Part shown: piece by piece, positions 10,483 through 21,835 of the stretch
Position numbering within the stretch: position 1 is the first letter of the stretch
Layout of the letters: each line of letters starts with the position of its first letter
DNA from: Euglena gracilis
Lineage: Eukaryota > Euglenida > Euglenophyceae > Euglenales
Length of the DNA stretch: 64,000 nt
NCBI GenBank assembly: GCA_039621445.1
Contig: CP154954.1
Span: 28,861,837 to 28,925,836, forward strand
Direction: 5' to 3'
The notes under the pieces: generated by a model
What the model saw: the letters and a program-made list of their open reading frames with translations, nothing else
Database searches by the model: none
What the model was told of the DNA's origin: nothing
Translations under genes and position numbers: made by a program

Positions 10483-10619
10483 GGGTTCCGCAGCATCGAG
10501 CAGCTGCGGCGGCGGCCAGACGTCCTCACCGCGCAGCAACGCGTGGGGCTGGCGTATTTCGAGGAGCTGCAGTGCCGCATCCCCCGCGCCGAGGTGGCCC
10601 GCATTGAGGCGACCGTCAG
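10483..10619 (+). CDS. Family X DNA polymerase exon: fingers subdomain
   Basis: The acceptor (CCCCCCAAG) follows a C-rich tract and the donor GT starts at 10,620. The translation GFRSIEQLRRRPDVLTAQQR then VGLAYFEELQCRIPRAEVAR matches the fingers region of polymerase lambda: L..QQ.GL.Y......RIPR.E. The final AG is completed by G from the next exon to give Arg. This is a strong family signature with no internal stop. Confidence 0.95.
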
Positions 10620-10868
10620 GTGTGCCCGGCGCGCACCCCATCACCACAGCCAATCATTTAACCCCGCAGAAATGGCTGGCAGCCACCGCCACCAGAAGAT
10701 GGTGTTTTTTTGCACTTTTTTTGTTACCATCCAAAAATTGTTTCACGTGGTTCATTTTGGCATCACCCATATGGCGCAACACACTACATTGCCCCCTGCC
10801 ACCTTTTTTTTTAATGAGAATTCTGGTGTGGGTTGCCCAACCAGCTTCCCTGAGTTACCCCACCACAG

Positions 10869-10978
10869 GGAGCACGCCCTCCGCCTCCGGTCGGCCCTCG
10901 ACGTGGTGGTGTGCGGCTCGTACCGGCGAGGGGCCTCCACCTCCGGGGACGTGGACATCCTGATCTGTGACCCGACCG
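10869..10978 (+). CDS. Family X DNA polymerase exon: palm with GDVD catalytic pair
   Basis: The acceptor CACCACAG and donor GTGTGG bound an exon reading REHALRLRSALDVVVCGSYR then RGASTSGDVDILICDP. The CGSYRRG...GDVD motif supplies the two metal-binding aspartates (GDVDIL) of the nucleotidyltransferase site, and both are present. The intron before it is 249 bp. The exon ends ACC G, completed by GC of the next exon as Gly. With the RRLD in a later exon all three catalytic aspartates are intact, so the core could be active. Confidence 0.96.
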
Positions 10979-11701
10979 GTGTGGTGTGTGTGTCGGCATG
11001 TGACTCGAGCGCCAGAAGATGTTGCAGAGGGAAAGCGTCGTTCCTCCCTCTCCTGATTGGGTGAGTTTGGGATTTATGAGTGGCTTGATGCCCAGAAGCT
11101 GTGGGGTATGAGGAGGACGAGGTTGCACAGTGCAATCCTCGGACGAAATGAGATCGAAATCAGTTCAATAATAGCCTCTTTTGGGATCCTTCTTTTTCAT
11201 CATCCCAATCTCAAGTTTATTGTCAACCTCGGGCAACGTCTCAGTGGGCTTCGGGAAGATGCGGGGAAGTCCAATCTGCAAGAAAATGCATGTCAGAAGC
11301 AGCTCAGGTGTATTTTTTTGGATGAATTTTTTTTCATATCATTTTTTTGATGGAAATCCACATTTTCACCAAAAAAAACCTCCAAAATTTTAGGGTTGAA
11401 AATTGTTAGTTATTATGAGGGGGATCAAAAAAATGCAGGTCAAAAAATAGACCAAATTTTGGAGCATTTCGAATTTTACTGAGAGTTTTTCTCTTTGGAA
11501 ATTTCAATGGCATTTTTTGCTTCAAAAACCTCTCAAAATCAAAATTTTGAGAAACGTTGAAATTTTGGAAGGTGTGAAAAATATGGGGTTTGGGGGGTTT
11601 TGGGGGGGATCCCCTTTTCGGGTCCCAAAATAGGTCAAAAAATTTTGGGGTACAAAAATTGGTGCTCCCGGAAATACGGGAAGAAGTGGGGGGGGGGGGG
11701 G

Positions 11702-11965
11702 CAGGGTTGTATGGGAATCTTCGAGGAAATGACCAATACCTAAATTGAAGCCCTTAAAAGTCCTATCTAACAGTATATTGATTTTCTGACAACTCCCCAC
11801 CTGTCCCGATTTATGGTCATTTTTGGCCATTTTGCCAAAATTTCATGTTGAGCCTCAAAAAAAAGTCCTAAAATAAAAGTCCTAAAGTATTCGGTCGCCG
11901 AAAATCTCGGCCGCTTTTTTGGGGGGTCAAAAGGTCAATTTTTCTGATATTTCTCAAAAATGGTG
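11702..11965. repeat. Rearranged partial copy of the 16,991-18,095 element
   Basis: The segment starts with the same end CAGGGTTGTATGGGAATC. It then matches, inverted, two internal blocks of the element at 16,991-18,095: the block at about 17,795-17,935 and the block with CGGTCGCCGAAAATCTCGGC (17,940-18,025). The blocks are in swapped order and there is no right-hand TIR. This indicates a deleted and rearranged copy. Confidence 0.65.
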
Positions 11966-13979
11966 GAGATTGTACACACACATCACGGCACAGAAAAGCA
12001 AGGGCAAACACAAACCCAAAGAAACCCACAAACACAAACCCCCCTCACAAGCATGGAGCCCCCAAGGGGGTCTGATTTCGCCCACCATACTCCCCCCAAT
12101 TCAGAAGGGGGGAACAATGCAAGTTTCACATTTTTCTTTTTTTGTGTAATCCAATGTGTTGAAAATTTTGCATTCTTCATTTAATGATAAATTGCAAAAC
12201 GGTTTTTTGCTTTTTTTGTGCATGTTTTGCCTTTTTTTCCCCGGGCAATCGGGCAGGCGATTGCTGTATCACCAGACAACTGGAAGTTGTACATATTTGC
12301 ACTTTTTTTGCATTTTTTTTGCATTTTTTTGCATTGCATATTTTGGGCTTTTTTTGCATGCCCATGCATGCCCACCCCCCCCCCTGCGGGGGTTTTCTTA
12401 AGCCAGAGGGGACCCCAGGGAGGGAGGATGGTCCAGCCAGTCAGCATTTTCTTTCCAGCCACCACCTCCTAGCGGGGCTGCGGAACCCCCCTCCCCGGGT
12501 TTGCTGAAACAAAGTTGGGTCCAGCCCGGCAAAGCCAGGCTGGACCAAAAAAATTTCGGCACAAAGGCACCAAAAAAAAAACTTTGAAAATGGGTTCAAA
12601 AAATGGCCAAAAATGTTGTTTTTTGGATTCTTTTTCAATGAAAAATCAGGGATTTTTTGACCAACTTTGGCTTGGTCTCTGGGCTTTTACCAGTCCACAA
12701 AACTGAAAATTTTCCCAGCCCCTTCAGTTTCGAGGGAGGAGGGGGGTCCAACCCCACCCCCCTGTTGGGAGGGAGGTCCGGACCCCCTCCCTCAAGGCTT
12801 CCCATACATCCCTGGCTGGGCCCCCACCCCCAGGGGGGGGTCCAGCCAGCACCTTTTTGACAGCCAGCCAACAGGACACCCCCCAGGGGTCTTTAAGAAG
12901 GCGTTCGAAAGGTTGTAAAAATTGGTCAGAAAATGGCTGGAGCACGAATGTAGGGTAAAAAATCTATCGACCCCAGGTCGAAAGAGAAGAAATTTTTGCA
13001 TTTTGTTCCCCCCCTGGGTCGTTCGGTGACACCCTGATTGCGATTTTTCACAAGAAAGTATCCATTTTGGTCAAAAAAAAAGTTCAGTTCAAGGGGGAAA
13101 TGGGAGGAAAACCCAAGAGAGTTGATAAAAAGTTCTGAAGTTCACATTTGAGTGGGTCACTCAAACACGTTTCATCCCTTCAAATGTTCAGCCCTCCCCC
13201 TCTTGGGGTTTTGGGATTTTGGGACCCCGAAACCCCAAGCACAAAGTTGTGGCACCTTTATGGTTGGTTGGATTAATTTGGCACTCAAATTGAACATTTT
13301 TTTAACAAAATGGATATTTTCTTGTGAAGAATCGCAATCAGGGCGTCACTGAACGACCCAGGGGGGGAACAAAGTGCAAAAAATATCTTGCTGTTTCGAC
13401 CCAGGGTCGAAACAAAATCCCCCCCCCCCAAACTGCCAGCTACCAGCCCCCATCCCCCGGGCAATTGATGCCCCCGGGCAATTGTCACCCCTGGCTGTGC
13501 CGGCCAATTTGTCACCCCGGGAAATTGTCACCCCCCTCCGTGCTGCCCAATTTGTCACCTCCCCCACAGAAGATGTTTGTGAGGTTTCTTTTCGCCGACA
13601 CGACTCGATTGATCCTCTATTTCGTTACAACGTGCTGAGTAATGTCACATACCAAGCACTCTTCACAATATGACAACCATAGCTGCATTTTCGCATGTTC
13701 GCTGGTGTTTCAGATGGAGTTCTTGGTCATTTGGATTCAATGTGGCCTACATGGGTGGGCAATTGACGCCCCCGGGCAATTGACGCCCCCGGGCAATTTT
13801 CACCCCTCTGTGCCGGCCAAATTGCCACCCTGGGAAATTGTCACCCCCCCCCTACCTGATTTGCTACCTGATTTGTCGCGTGACAATTGCCCGGGGGAGG
13901 GGGGTATGCAAACGGTAGATTTTTGGCCCCAAATTTGTTTCCTCTCTCCAACCATTTTCTCTTTCACAAATGTTTGTTT

Positions 13980-14480
13980 GTCCGCGCAACGCTGGACCCC
14001 CCCCCCCCGGGGGTATAAGGGGGGAGGGGGGGGTCTGGGGCTGGAGGGGGCTGGGCTGGGCTGGGTCGATTAAAAACAAAAAATTCTAATTTTTTTTGCC
14101 ATTTTCGACATTTTGATGGATGGAGCTTGGTCAAGGCTGGGGGGCTGTGATTGGGAAGCTGTGATGAGGGGAAAAAATGCAGGTATAGGTGAGTTGGGCA
14201 GCCCAGTTGGCTGGCCAGCCTGCGCCTGGCTGGCCCAGCCTCTGGCCAGGCTGGACCCGACTTTATTTCACTCGACCCCCGGGGGGGGGGGGGCCCCCAG
14301 CTCGAATTTGGGCTGCTGGCTGGATTTGAGCTGCTGGCTGGCTGGACCCCCCCGGGGGGTAGGGTACCCTCTGGCTTAAGAAAACCGCTGCTCATGCAGC
14401 CAGCAGCTCATTTCCAGCCAGCAGCCTTTTGCCAGCCGGATGCTGGACCCCCCCGGGGGTGCTTAAGAAAACCCCTGTTC
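13980..14480. repeat. Inverted relative of the 4192 element family
   Basis: The body is the reverse complement of the 4192-4704 interior (GGCTGG/CCAGCC blocks and the run ending in GACATTTTGATGG). Two right-hand family ends occur: CTTAAGAAAACCGCTG ending near 14,391 and CTTAAGAAAACCCCTG ending near 14,480. I could not find the matching left ends, so it is truncated or nested. It lies just upstream of the exon at 14,539. Confidence 0.6.
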
Positions 14481-14538
14481 ATGAGCGTCCAGGCTCCCCG
14501 TCCCCGATCCCCCATACCATATGCCATATCCATGGCAG

Positions 14539-14672
14539 GCAAGGTGCACCAGGGGCTGCTCTCTCTGCTGGTGGAGGCCCTCTCCGCGGTGGGGTTCCTG
14601 ACGGACCACCTGCAGCTCAGCGCGAAGTCGGCGGTGTGCGACGACCCGGACTCCTACATGGGCGTCTGTCAG
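14539..14672 (+). CDS. Family X DNA polymerase exon: palm
   Basis: The acceptor ATGGCAG and donor GTGTGC bound 45 codons, including the split first codon: GKVHQGLLSLLVEALSAVGF, LTDHLQ, and DSYMGVCQ at the end. Polymerase lambda has the equivalent HRGIFSRLL...GFLTDDL...YLGVCR, and the match is collinear. The region links the GDVD strand to the RRLD strand of the palm. There are no stops or frameshifts. Confidence 0.92.
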
Positions 14673-15395
14673 GTGTGCCCCCCCTCGACAGCTTTGACCA
14701 GCGTTCGCTGGCAGTGTGCAGCACGGTTGCGGTTGCCACAAAGCTTGGGGTTGGTGGGAATCGCCCATTTCCATCACAGCCCACCAGCAAGCGAATCATG
14801 TTCGAGGTAGTTGTGAACACATATGGGTGTCACCTAGTGTGCATATCACATCTTGCATATTACAGATATGAGTTCGTCAACAACGGTGCGCATTATGGTA
14901 CGACTGGTAGCAGCCTTTTGTCTTGGCGGGCCAGAGTGTGAGGAACTGCTTGTTTGTGTTCCGAACAGTAGGAATAGGTGTGCATAGGGGGGTTTTTTCC
15001 GCACTGCTGTTGGCATTTTAATCATTTTCCCCAAGGCCAAACGCACGAAAATGGTGAAGGTCCATTTGGGGTTGGTCTTGCCAGCACCCGTGGTTCCTTC
15101 ACGGCAGAACGAGCTCCTTCCCTGTAGCGTTCAGAAGCGAGCGAACCCCGGAGAGGCCTGTGCAACCAGACTGCCCCCCCCCCTGGCAGGTACCGTGCTG
15201 CACAGACCATCTCAGCTGCACACAGCCGCCGCTCCATTGAACCCCCCCCCCCCCCGCGGCGGAGGTCATGGGCTCCAGCGGAAAAAAATGCCCCAATTAC
15301 CGCAGGCAAAAATGACCCCCACAGGGAGCCATTCGGTGGGCCCCAAACATTCGTGTCATGTGTAGCACCCAAAGAATTTGCGCATCACTGCGAAG

Positions 15396-15645
15396 TTGCG
15401 ATACGCATTGGGTGAATGTCTGGTGGGCCCCCGGCCGGGGGAGTGGCCGGCTGGCGGCGACTGCACCCACCGGGGGGAGGCGGGCCTCGGCGACGGCCAC
15501 GCCCACCTTCACCGCCGCCTCGACCTCAAGGTCTACCCCTGGCGCATGTTCCCCTTCGCCCTCTTGTATTTTACGGGCTCCGACTACTTCAACCGCTCCA
15601 TGCGCCTCTACTGCCGGCCAGAGCGGAGCGGTTGGTCCTTCGCGG
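15396..15645 (+). CDS. Family X DNA polymerase exon: RRLD aspartate and YFTG motif
   Basis: The frame gives HLHRRLDLKVYPWRMFPFAL then LYFTGSDYFNRSMR, near-identical in pattern to polymerase lambda (RRLD..V.P...F..ALLYFTGS..FNRSMR). RRLD provides the third catalytic Asp. YFTG is the sugar-discriminating loop of family X. The donor GTACGG starts at 15,646. The acceptor is unclear: AG at 15,395 and 15,443 both keep phase 0 but neither has a good pyrimidine tract, and the stretch before HLHRRLD is longer than in lambda. Confidence 0.9.
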
Positions 15646-16990
15646 GTACGGATGACTTTTTTCAGTTTTGTTGGGTTTTTCGGAATTTGTACATCTGTGC
15701 GTGTGCTGTGTGTGGCTCTTTTTGAAGATAAAATTTTCAAAAATTTTGAAGCTTGTCGAGGTGTTTTTTTAAAGGTTTTTTCTGGTGTTTTAAGGGATTT
15801 TAAAGAATTTTCAGAAGTTTAAGGCGTCCATTTTACGAGGGCCATCAAATAGTATCCTTTATCACAGGTCGAAAACCAAAACAGTCAGAAATCACATTTT
15901 TTTTGAGATTTGGGAGGATAGACAATGTTCCAGCAATGCCAGAAAGCAACCTTTTCCTGGGCGTGATTTTTTGCAGAGATTTTGTGACCTTTTTTGCTCA
16001 AAAATTTTTCCAGAACAAATTTTTCAACAGTTTTTTTTTAAGATTTCTTAAGGCATTTTGGCAAAAAGAATAGTTTTTTTTTCAGGCACCTTAAGAAATA
16101 ATAGATAATTTGCCTGGTTGGTGTGAGTGTGCGGTGTGTGTGCAGTGTGCGGTGTGAGCCTGGTGGGTATGGGTGGGTGTGGGTGTGGGCAGAGGAGTGG
16201 GGATGTCCCCCAGGGACTCCCCCTCACAAAAGGTCAAGCTTTTCCTCCCAGCTCTTTGCGTCAAAAAAATGTATTGAGAATTATAATTATTGCTAGTAAA
16301 TAATTAAATTATATGGCAGCCCCACACCTGTGGTACCCCCCCGTTTTCGACCTAAATGAATTTAAGCTCAATTTAGGCCTAAAGTTAGGCCGACATTCCG
16401 GCCTAAATGTTGTCCAGAGAACTCCATTATGCACACAACCCAACAGAAATCGCCATTTCCATTTTCAGTCTCTTTGCTTCAAGAAATTGGCACTGGGGGG
16501 TATATGGCAAGCTTCACTCCATCCCTGTCCATTCCTCTTCCCTTCCAGCCACTTCCACACGGACCACTATGAGGGGCTGCAAAGCTTTGTGTATGGTCCC
16601 CTTTTCTGAAGGGGAAATATTTCTCTTCCTCAAATTTAACCAATGGAAGGTGATTTGAAAATAAATTGTTCCCCATGTGTGTGTGTGCGTGTCTGTGTGT
16701 GTGTGTGTGCGAGTGAGTGGATGAGTTACGTGTCTCATGTTTGCTGATGTTTGCACGATTCTCTCTGATGGAGGGGCATGGGACACAATGTGAGGCATCA
16801 TCCAAAGTTGAATGGTCCACCCAAATCGATCTGGGTGGGTCTGTAACCCCAAGCTAAAACAAAAATGCTGATACGCACCCTAACCTTACTCTTATAATTA
16901 ACCTCCAACGTGGTGAAAACCGCGAATCCAACACCCGCCCATACAAGTTGCACCCGCGCCCCAGGTTAAAAATACGCTGGGACCCGGGGG
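15646..16990. other. Intron, first part
   Basis: This is AT-rich DNA with no recognised gene. A GT-rich patch lies near 16,120-16,190 and another at 16,675-16,710. It runs up to the inserted element at 16,991. Confidence 0.5.
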
Positions 16991-17189
16991 CAGGGTTGTA
17001 TGGGAAGCTCCGCAGACATGAGGTGGGTGGTAGGGGGGGTCACCCCCCAGGGGGGTAAGGTGGTATGGGGGGGGGGTCCCCCACCCCGCCCCCTAGTTTC
17101 GGAAGGGGGGGTCCCTCCCCACCCCCCTCCCCCTCCTCTGCAGGGGCAAAAAAAAAATTTACGGCGCTTCGCGCCGGGAGTGTATTTTA

Positions 17190-17793
17190 CCTCCCCCCCC
17201 CTTGTCCAACGACCGGGCTTGTCTAACGACCACCCCCCCCCTGGTCAGAGACGATCTTTTTGTATACGATGTTGGTTCGGCCAAAATTGCTAAAAGTTGG
17301 CTAAAAACAGTCAAAAATAGCCCAAAATGGCCTAAAATGGCCAAAGGATGGCCAAAAAGTGCCCAAAAAGTTGCCAAAAAAAAGCAAAAATAAGGCAAAA
17401 ATGGCTAAAAGTAGCCAAAAACAGCCCAAAGTGGCCAAAAATGGGCAAAGTGGGCAAAGTGTGGCCAACAGTTGCCAAAAGTGGCCAAAAGCGACCAAAC
17501 ATGGCGAAAAGCGGTCAAAAATGCCTAAAAATTCCCAAAAGTGCCCCCAAAATGTCCAAAAATGGCCAAAAGTGGGCAACCGTAGTCAAGAAATAGCATA
17601 AATGACCAAAAACAGCCCAAAAATGGCCATATACCCCTATCTATGGTAAATTTTCCTCCGATTTGGTGTCCACCCCCCTTGTCTAACGACCACCCCCCCT
17701 GGTCGGAGACGAACATTGGCCATTTTAGCGACTGCCCCCCCCCCCCGGTCGGAGACGAACATTAGTGGTCGTTGGACAAGGGGGGGGGGGAGG
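17190..17793. mobile_element. Nested inverted-repeat unit with CTTGTCCAACGACC ends
   Basis: The left end is a C run followed by CTTGTCCAACGACC. The right end is its complement GGTCGTTGGACAAG followed by a G run. The inside repeats the word GGTCGGAGACGA three times with variation and holds a tandem array of degenerate CCAAAAATGG-like units. I found no target duplication, so transposition is inferred only from the ends. Confidence 0.55.
17285..17625. repeat. Degenerate short tandem repeat (CCAAAA-NTGG units)
   Basis: About thirty imperfect units of 9-12 bp such as CAAAAATGGC and CAAAAGTGGC follow one another. The open frames across it (Ala-Lys-Ser/Pro-Lys repeats) are products of the repeat. 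Confidence 0.8.
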
Positions 17794-18372
17794 ACTTTTT
17801 TTGAGGCTCAACATGAAATTTTGGCAAAATGGCCAAAAATGACCATAGATCGGGACAGGTGGGGAGTTGTCGGGAAATCAAAATACTGTTAGATAGGGAA
17901 TTTTAAGGGCTTCAATTTTGGTATTGGACATTTCTTTTGATTCCCCATCATTTTTGAGAAATTTCAGAAAAATTGACCTTTTAATCCCAAAAGCGGCCGA
18001 AATTTTCGGCGACCGAAAACTGGAGGTAGGAGGGGGTCCCCCCCCCAGTTTCGGAAGGGGGTCCCCCCCCCCTCGGAGATTCCCATACAACCCTGCCCGG
18101 GGGGGTCCCACAGGTGTCTGGCTGTCAATTACATTGCATTTGACAAAAATTTTGGCTCAAAAAGATCCCCAAAATGGCACCTTGGGCCGATTTAAGCTGC
18201 CAAAGATTTTTCGGAGAACGCTTCGCACCTGCCAAAGAAAGCAGCCCCCCCCCCCGCACCACACCACTGTCCAGGCAGGCAAGGGCGTCCCCCTGCCCCC
18301 CCCTCTTCTGGACCGAAGGCAGTTCCTGAGCCCCCCCTTAACTTGTATTAAGCCCTCCTCTGCCCCCACAAG

Positions 18373-18466
18373 CTGGGGCTCTCCCTGTCGGACAAGGCGT
18401 TGGTGCCCGTGGTGCGCGTCTCTAAATCCCGGCTGGGACACTTCGGGAAGGGACACACCTCCACTG
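18373..18466 (+). CDS. Family X DNA polymerase exon: thumb subdomain
   Basis: The acceptor CCCCCACAAG and donor GTTAAC bound LGLSLSDKALVPVVRVSKSR then LGHFGKG. Polymerase lambda has GMSLSEHALSTAVVR at the same place, after FNRSMR. This is the start of the thumb, which holds the primer terminus. The link to the previous exon leaves extra residues (SGWSFAG), so the upstream donor may lie a little before 15,645. Confidence 0.82.
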
Positions 18467-18675
18467 GTTAACGACATGTTGAGCCAGGGGGGCAGATTAT
18501 GGGGATGCGGCTGGGTGGCTGTTCGGTGCGTGACATTTGGCTGAGACATTGCCCGTTGGAGGAGAGTGTGCATGTGAGACAGGTGTTGGTCTCTGGACGT
18601 TGTTGGGGAACAGGGAGGCGTGGAGTGAGCCGCCGCCGTCGACGTCGTGCACGAGGGCCCCCCAATCCCGTGCAG

Positions 18676-18814
18676 CACCGAGCAGGAGATCTTTGCCGCT
18701 CTGCACACAGATCGAGACAAGCCCCCCCCCCCCAGCAGAATGCGATACCAATGCTCGTTTTGCCATAGAAATTTGCACACATTTCACCATAAAAAATTTT
18801 ATTCTGTTATTTGA
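18676..18814 (+). CDS. Family X DNA polymerase last recognised exon
   Basis: After acceptor CCGTGCAG one frame reads TEQEIFAALHTDRDK, like the TE.dvF..L element near the C-terminus of polymerase lambda. It continues as PPPPSRMRYQCSFCHRNLH to a TGA at 18,812. The usual ending (G-L-x-Y-x-x-P-x-x-R) is not visible in that frame, so a further splice or an indel in the 12-C run is possible. The phase with the previous exon is off by one base. CSFCHRNLHTFHH resembles a zinc-binding cluster but may be chance. Confidence 0.6.
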
Positions 18815-19259
18815 TATGCAATGTCGCTTCTTTTGTCCCAAGGAGAAGAATACACGCATTCTCACCAGTTTTTTTTTCCAACCCAGCATCGCGGATGTTC
18901 TTCCCTCTTGCAAAAATTATATGCTCGATTCCTTTTTTTGCAGCCCTCGACTCCTTTTTGCATTTGCCACACCCGTGAGAAAAGTATTTCTTATTTGTCC
19001 ACAAATATGCATTGGATGAGAAATTTTTATTTATGGTGGTAAATCAAAAGAACAAAGCTCATTGTATGAAAGCATAGGCCATGTGGGGACTTTCGGGTTC
19101 TGCACGTGATTGGAATACAAAGAGCCGTGGGAGCGGAGTGTATAACAAAATGTGATTCTGATTGATGTGAATCTGCTACCACGGATTGCTGTTGCGTGCC
19201 TCTTTTTTTTTGCAAAGAACGGGAGTGCAAATGACAAACTTTCTCGACTGTGCGACATG
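18815..19259. other. AT-rich stretch, nothing recognised
   Basis: This would be the 3' flank of the polymerase gene. No convincing ORF or repeat is seen. Confidence 0.4.
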
Positions 19260-20280
19260 GGCCAAATAATTCCTTCTGAGGGGTCTTTGGAACTTTCATT
19301 TTCATTAATTGGGGCCATCATGTGGCTGAATCCCAGTTAGGGGTGCCCTTCAGAATTTTGGTCTGGGGAAAATTTTTCAACCTGGGGGGAAATTATTGAA
19401 TAATTGACCGGGGGTTTGCATAAAGATCGCCCATGTTGTCCAGTGGACATTGTAATGCGTTCACTGCTGTGGCTGTGGCCTCCAGTCCAGTGGGGCCACA
19501 TATCCACAAAACTGGGCAGTTTTTTGTTGCCTGGGGAGGCAAATATGTCTGCTCCAACTGCATGAAATTTTCCAAATGCTCCCTTAGCATTGAAAAAGTT
19601 GGGGGTCTAAAGGAAGAAAAATGTTGGGGGTCTAAAGAGTAATCCCCCCTGTCCATTTCCCATCTGCTCATGGGGTCTGCCAGGCATTCTTTTGAAGGTA
19701 CCAAGTTGACCTGGAGGTTTATTTGGTGCTCCAAGCTCTTTTGCATTCATGTGCAAAATATGGAGTCTTTTCTCCGAAATTCCCGCACAATTTCTCCTGT
19801 GTGGATGTCCAGCCCCCCCCCCCCCCCCAGGTGCTGCTGTCTGAGTGAAAATCTCTGGTTGCATTTTGGGGGAAGGGTATGTCCCCCCACAATTGGGCCT
19901 TGATTTCGTGAGAAATGGGGTGTTTTGAGTCCCAGGTGGCTGTGTATTTTGCCACCAGAAAATTTGCCAGGGCATCCGTAAAAAGCTTTAAAAGCGGCAG
20001 GGACATTTGATTGCACTTTATTTGACACAAAATGTTTTACAATTTTTCCCAGCCCCTTTTTTATGGTTTTGACTTTCTAGGGGGCACCTTTAACTTTCCT
20101 TCTTGGAAGTTCAGTGGAAAACCCAGATGGTTTGCCATTTGGGTGGGCTGCAGGGTGGACTTTTCACATTGATTTTGAACCCTGATTTTAGTAAAATCTC
20201 TGACGACTGTGTTCAGGTGATGTTGCAAAATGTTTTGGGTGGGGGCTACCAGCAAAAATTTCTCACAGATAAATAAACCC
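19260..20280 (-). pseudogene. DIRS-like element H: pol remnant (RT end, RNase H, methyltransferase)
   Basis: Reading the minus strand from 20,280: LVAPTQNILQHHLNTVVRDF and QPTQMANHLGFPLNF match the RT thumb after the YxDD box. SDSSTWGG starts the RNase H fold, CLADPMSRW ends it, and ATAVNALQCPLDNMGDLYAN is the Dam-like methyltransferase domain of DIRS elements, followed by PNWDSATWWPQLMK. The middle of RNase H is deleted (NAKEL runs into the ADPMSRW part), frames shift several times, and both the RT active site and the recombinase are missing. It is a dead fragment. Confidence 0.8.
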
Positions 20281-20599
20281 CTGAACGCTCGTTCTTTTCC
20301 CGAGATTTTCGAATGTCATCATCACTGACATGAAAATTTCGGGCGTCGCGTTTGGCCCAAAGCAGTGCTGGAATTCTGCTCCTTCGGGTCAATTTTTGCC
20401 GCCCTGTTTCCCCCCAAGAAGAATGTGCTGGATATGATCCGGCTTGAAGCGGCTAAATTTTGAACTCAATCGCCGATGGCTTGTTCAACAAATCCCGAGC
20501 CAAGGCAGGAAAGAACGGCCTTTCTCGTTGGCTGACTCATAACTTTTCTTTCGACACCCGAGAGACAGGAGCATCGAATACCTTGTACATTGGGCGGGA

Positions 20600-21835
20600 A
20601 AGCGACCATTCGGGCTCCGCACTGCGAGATGGTGAGGTCCTGCTTTCCGACACCTCGGGCTCCGCACTTTGCCCTTGTGAGGCCATGCCTTGTTCGCCGG
20701 CGGTGTTTGGATTGTTTTGGTGCGTCGGGTTAGGAGCCCCTGCTTAGTACCTTTTTTCGCCGGAGTTGGCTGATTCCTAAATTGCCCTTCGACACCCAGA
20801 AGAAAGGAACTTCGAAGACTTCACCAATTGAGAAAAGAAGAAGTCAATCAATCGATACAAACTATCCAGAAATTCACGCGCGTGCAGAAATTCAAATCAA
20901 AAGTTGTTGACATTTCGAAAGAATTCAATGCAAGATGCAACTTCAAAGAAGCACAGCGCTGGAGAACTTCAAGGGGCAGCAGCAGCAGCAGAAGCTGGAC
21001 AACCTGACGACGCGGTTCAACTGTGGCGAGCCGTGGCTGCCCCTTCCCCAAAAGAAATTTCCCCCACAGAAATTTCCAGAACTCAAACCCCCCAAAGTGA
21101 TGGCCACGGACCCTGGCAGACAGTGGTCAGAAGACCTCGAAAGGGGCAGAAGCAACGACCAGCGGGCCACTATGGCCATTGGATCCAGGGCCATTGGGGC
21201 CAACATTATGCCAGTTACACCAACACCGTGTTCAAGCTGGGCCAGGGCGGCCACAACAGCAAGCTGGGCCAGGGCGGCCAAAACAGCAATGGCCATGGTG
21301 GCCGATGGAACAAAGGCCAGGGTGGCCAACAATACCAAGGCCAGGGTGGCCGATTCCACAAACAAATGCCCAGTGGCAGGGGCAGGACAGGTCCACAACA
21401 CCCCCCCAACCATTTCTTCATCACAAACCCCATCAGGGGAAAAGGAATGGCCCACAGAGGCCCCCCAAGATTTTCAATGGGCATGGCGCCCAAGATCAAA
21501 GAGAAGTCAATGGAGACTATCAAAATTTCCAGAGGGCCAGTGGGGCCAGAATTATCATCAAGGCCACTGGGGCCATCGAATATCAGAAGGGGAGAACCCC
21601 CAGAAGCTAAAAAGCTGTCCCCCAGCAGGGGATTTCAATATTTTATTCAAGCAGGCTCAGGAGGATGCCCCAGAAGGGGCCATGGAGGACAAGGGGGCCA
21701 CCCCCCCTCAAGTTCATTCTTCAGTGCCCATGGCAGGGGCAAGTCAAAACAAGGGGGAGACCCAAAAAGGGGCCCCTATGGTATGTCAATTGACAACACC
21801 AACAACAAAGTGGATCAGGCAATGCAAGGTCTTTG
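20600..21835 (+). mobile_element. DIRS-like element A: left end and Gag only
   Basis: The word CGGGCTCCGCACT occurs twice (20,610 and 20,655). The following 180 bp (to about 20,815) match 63,704-63,870, the left end of element F, including CGCCGGAGTTGGCTGATTC and GCCCTTCGACACCCAGAAGA. A Gag gene follows. At about 21,829-21,880 the sequence matches the right terminus of element E (TTCGCCCTCGGTGTCCCTTC), after which another left end (element B) begins. A therefore lacks pol and recombinase. Confidence 0.7.

Larger units (their letters stand above)
10979..14538. other. 3.56-kb intron with repeat fragments
   Basis: This intron links the GDVD exon to the next palm exon in perfect phase. It holds a rearranged copy of the 16,991 element (11,702-11,965), CCAGCC-rich remnants of the 4192 element family (12,390-12,900 and, inverted, 13,980-14,480), and CAATTG/CCCCGGG-rich repeats at 13,430-13,900. 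No separate gene is recognised. Confidence 0.6.
16991..18095. mobile_element. hAT-like element with CAGGGTTGTATGGGAA TIRs
   Basis: The left end CAGGGTTGTATGGGAA (16,991) and right end TTCCCATACAACCCTG (to 18,095) are exact inverted repeats that continue imperfectly inward. The 8-bp duplication CCCGGGGG flanks both sides (16,983-16,990; 18,096-18,103). The 1,105-bp body has G/C runs, a GGCGC-TTC-GCGCC hairpin (about 17,162-17,175), a nested inverted-repeat unit (17,190-17,793) and no transposase. It lies in the intron between the RRLD exon and the thumb exon of the polymerase gene. Confidence 0.85.

Noticed and set aside
12390-12905. Full hAT-like element at 12.4-12.9 kb
   Set aside because: Interior words match the 4192 family, but the ends (GGGGGTTTTCTTAAG; TCTTTAAGAAGGCG) do not pair well and no 8-bp duplication is visible.
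18719-18812. C-terminal zinc finger on the polymerase (CSFCHRNLHTFHH)
   Set aside because: It follows a 12-C run where the frame is uncertain, and family X polymerases have no such finger; kept only as a remark.
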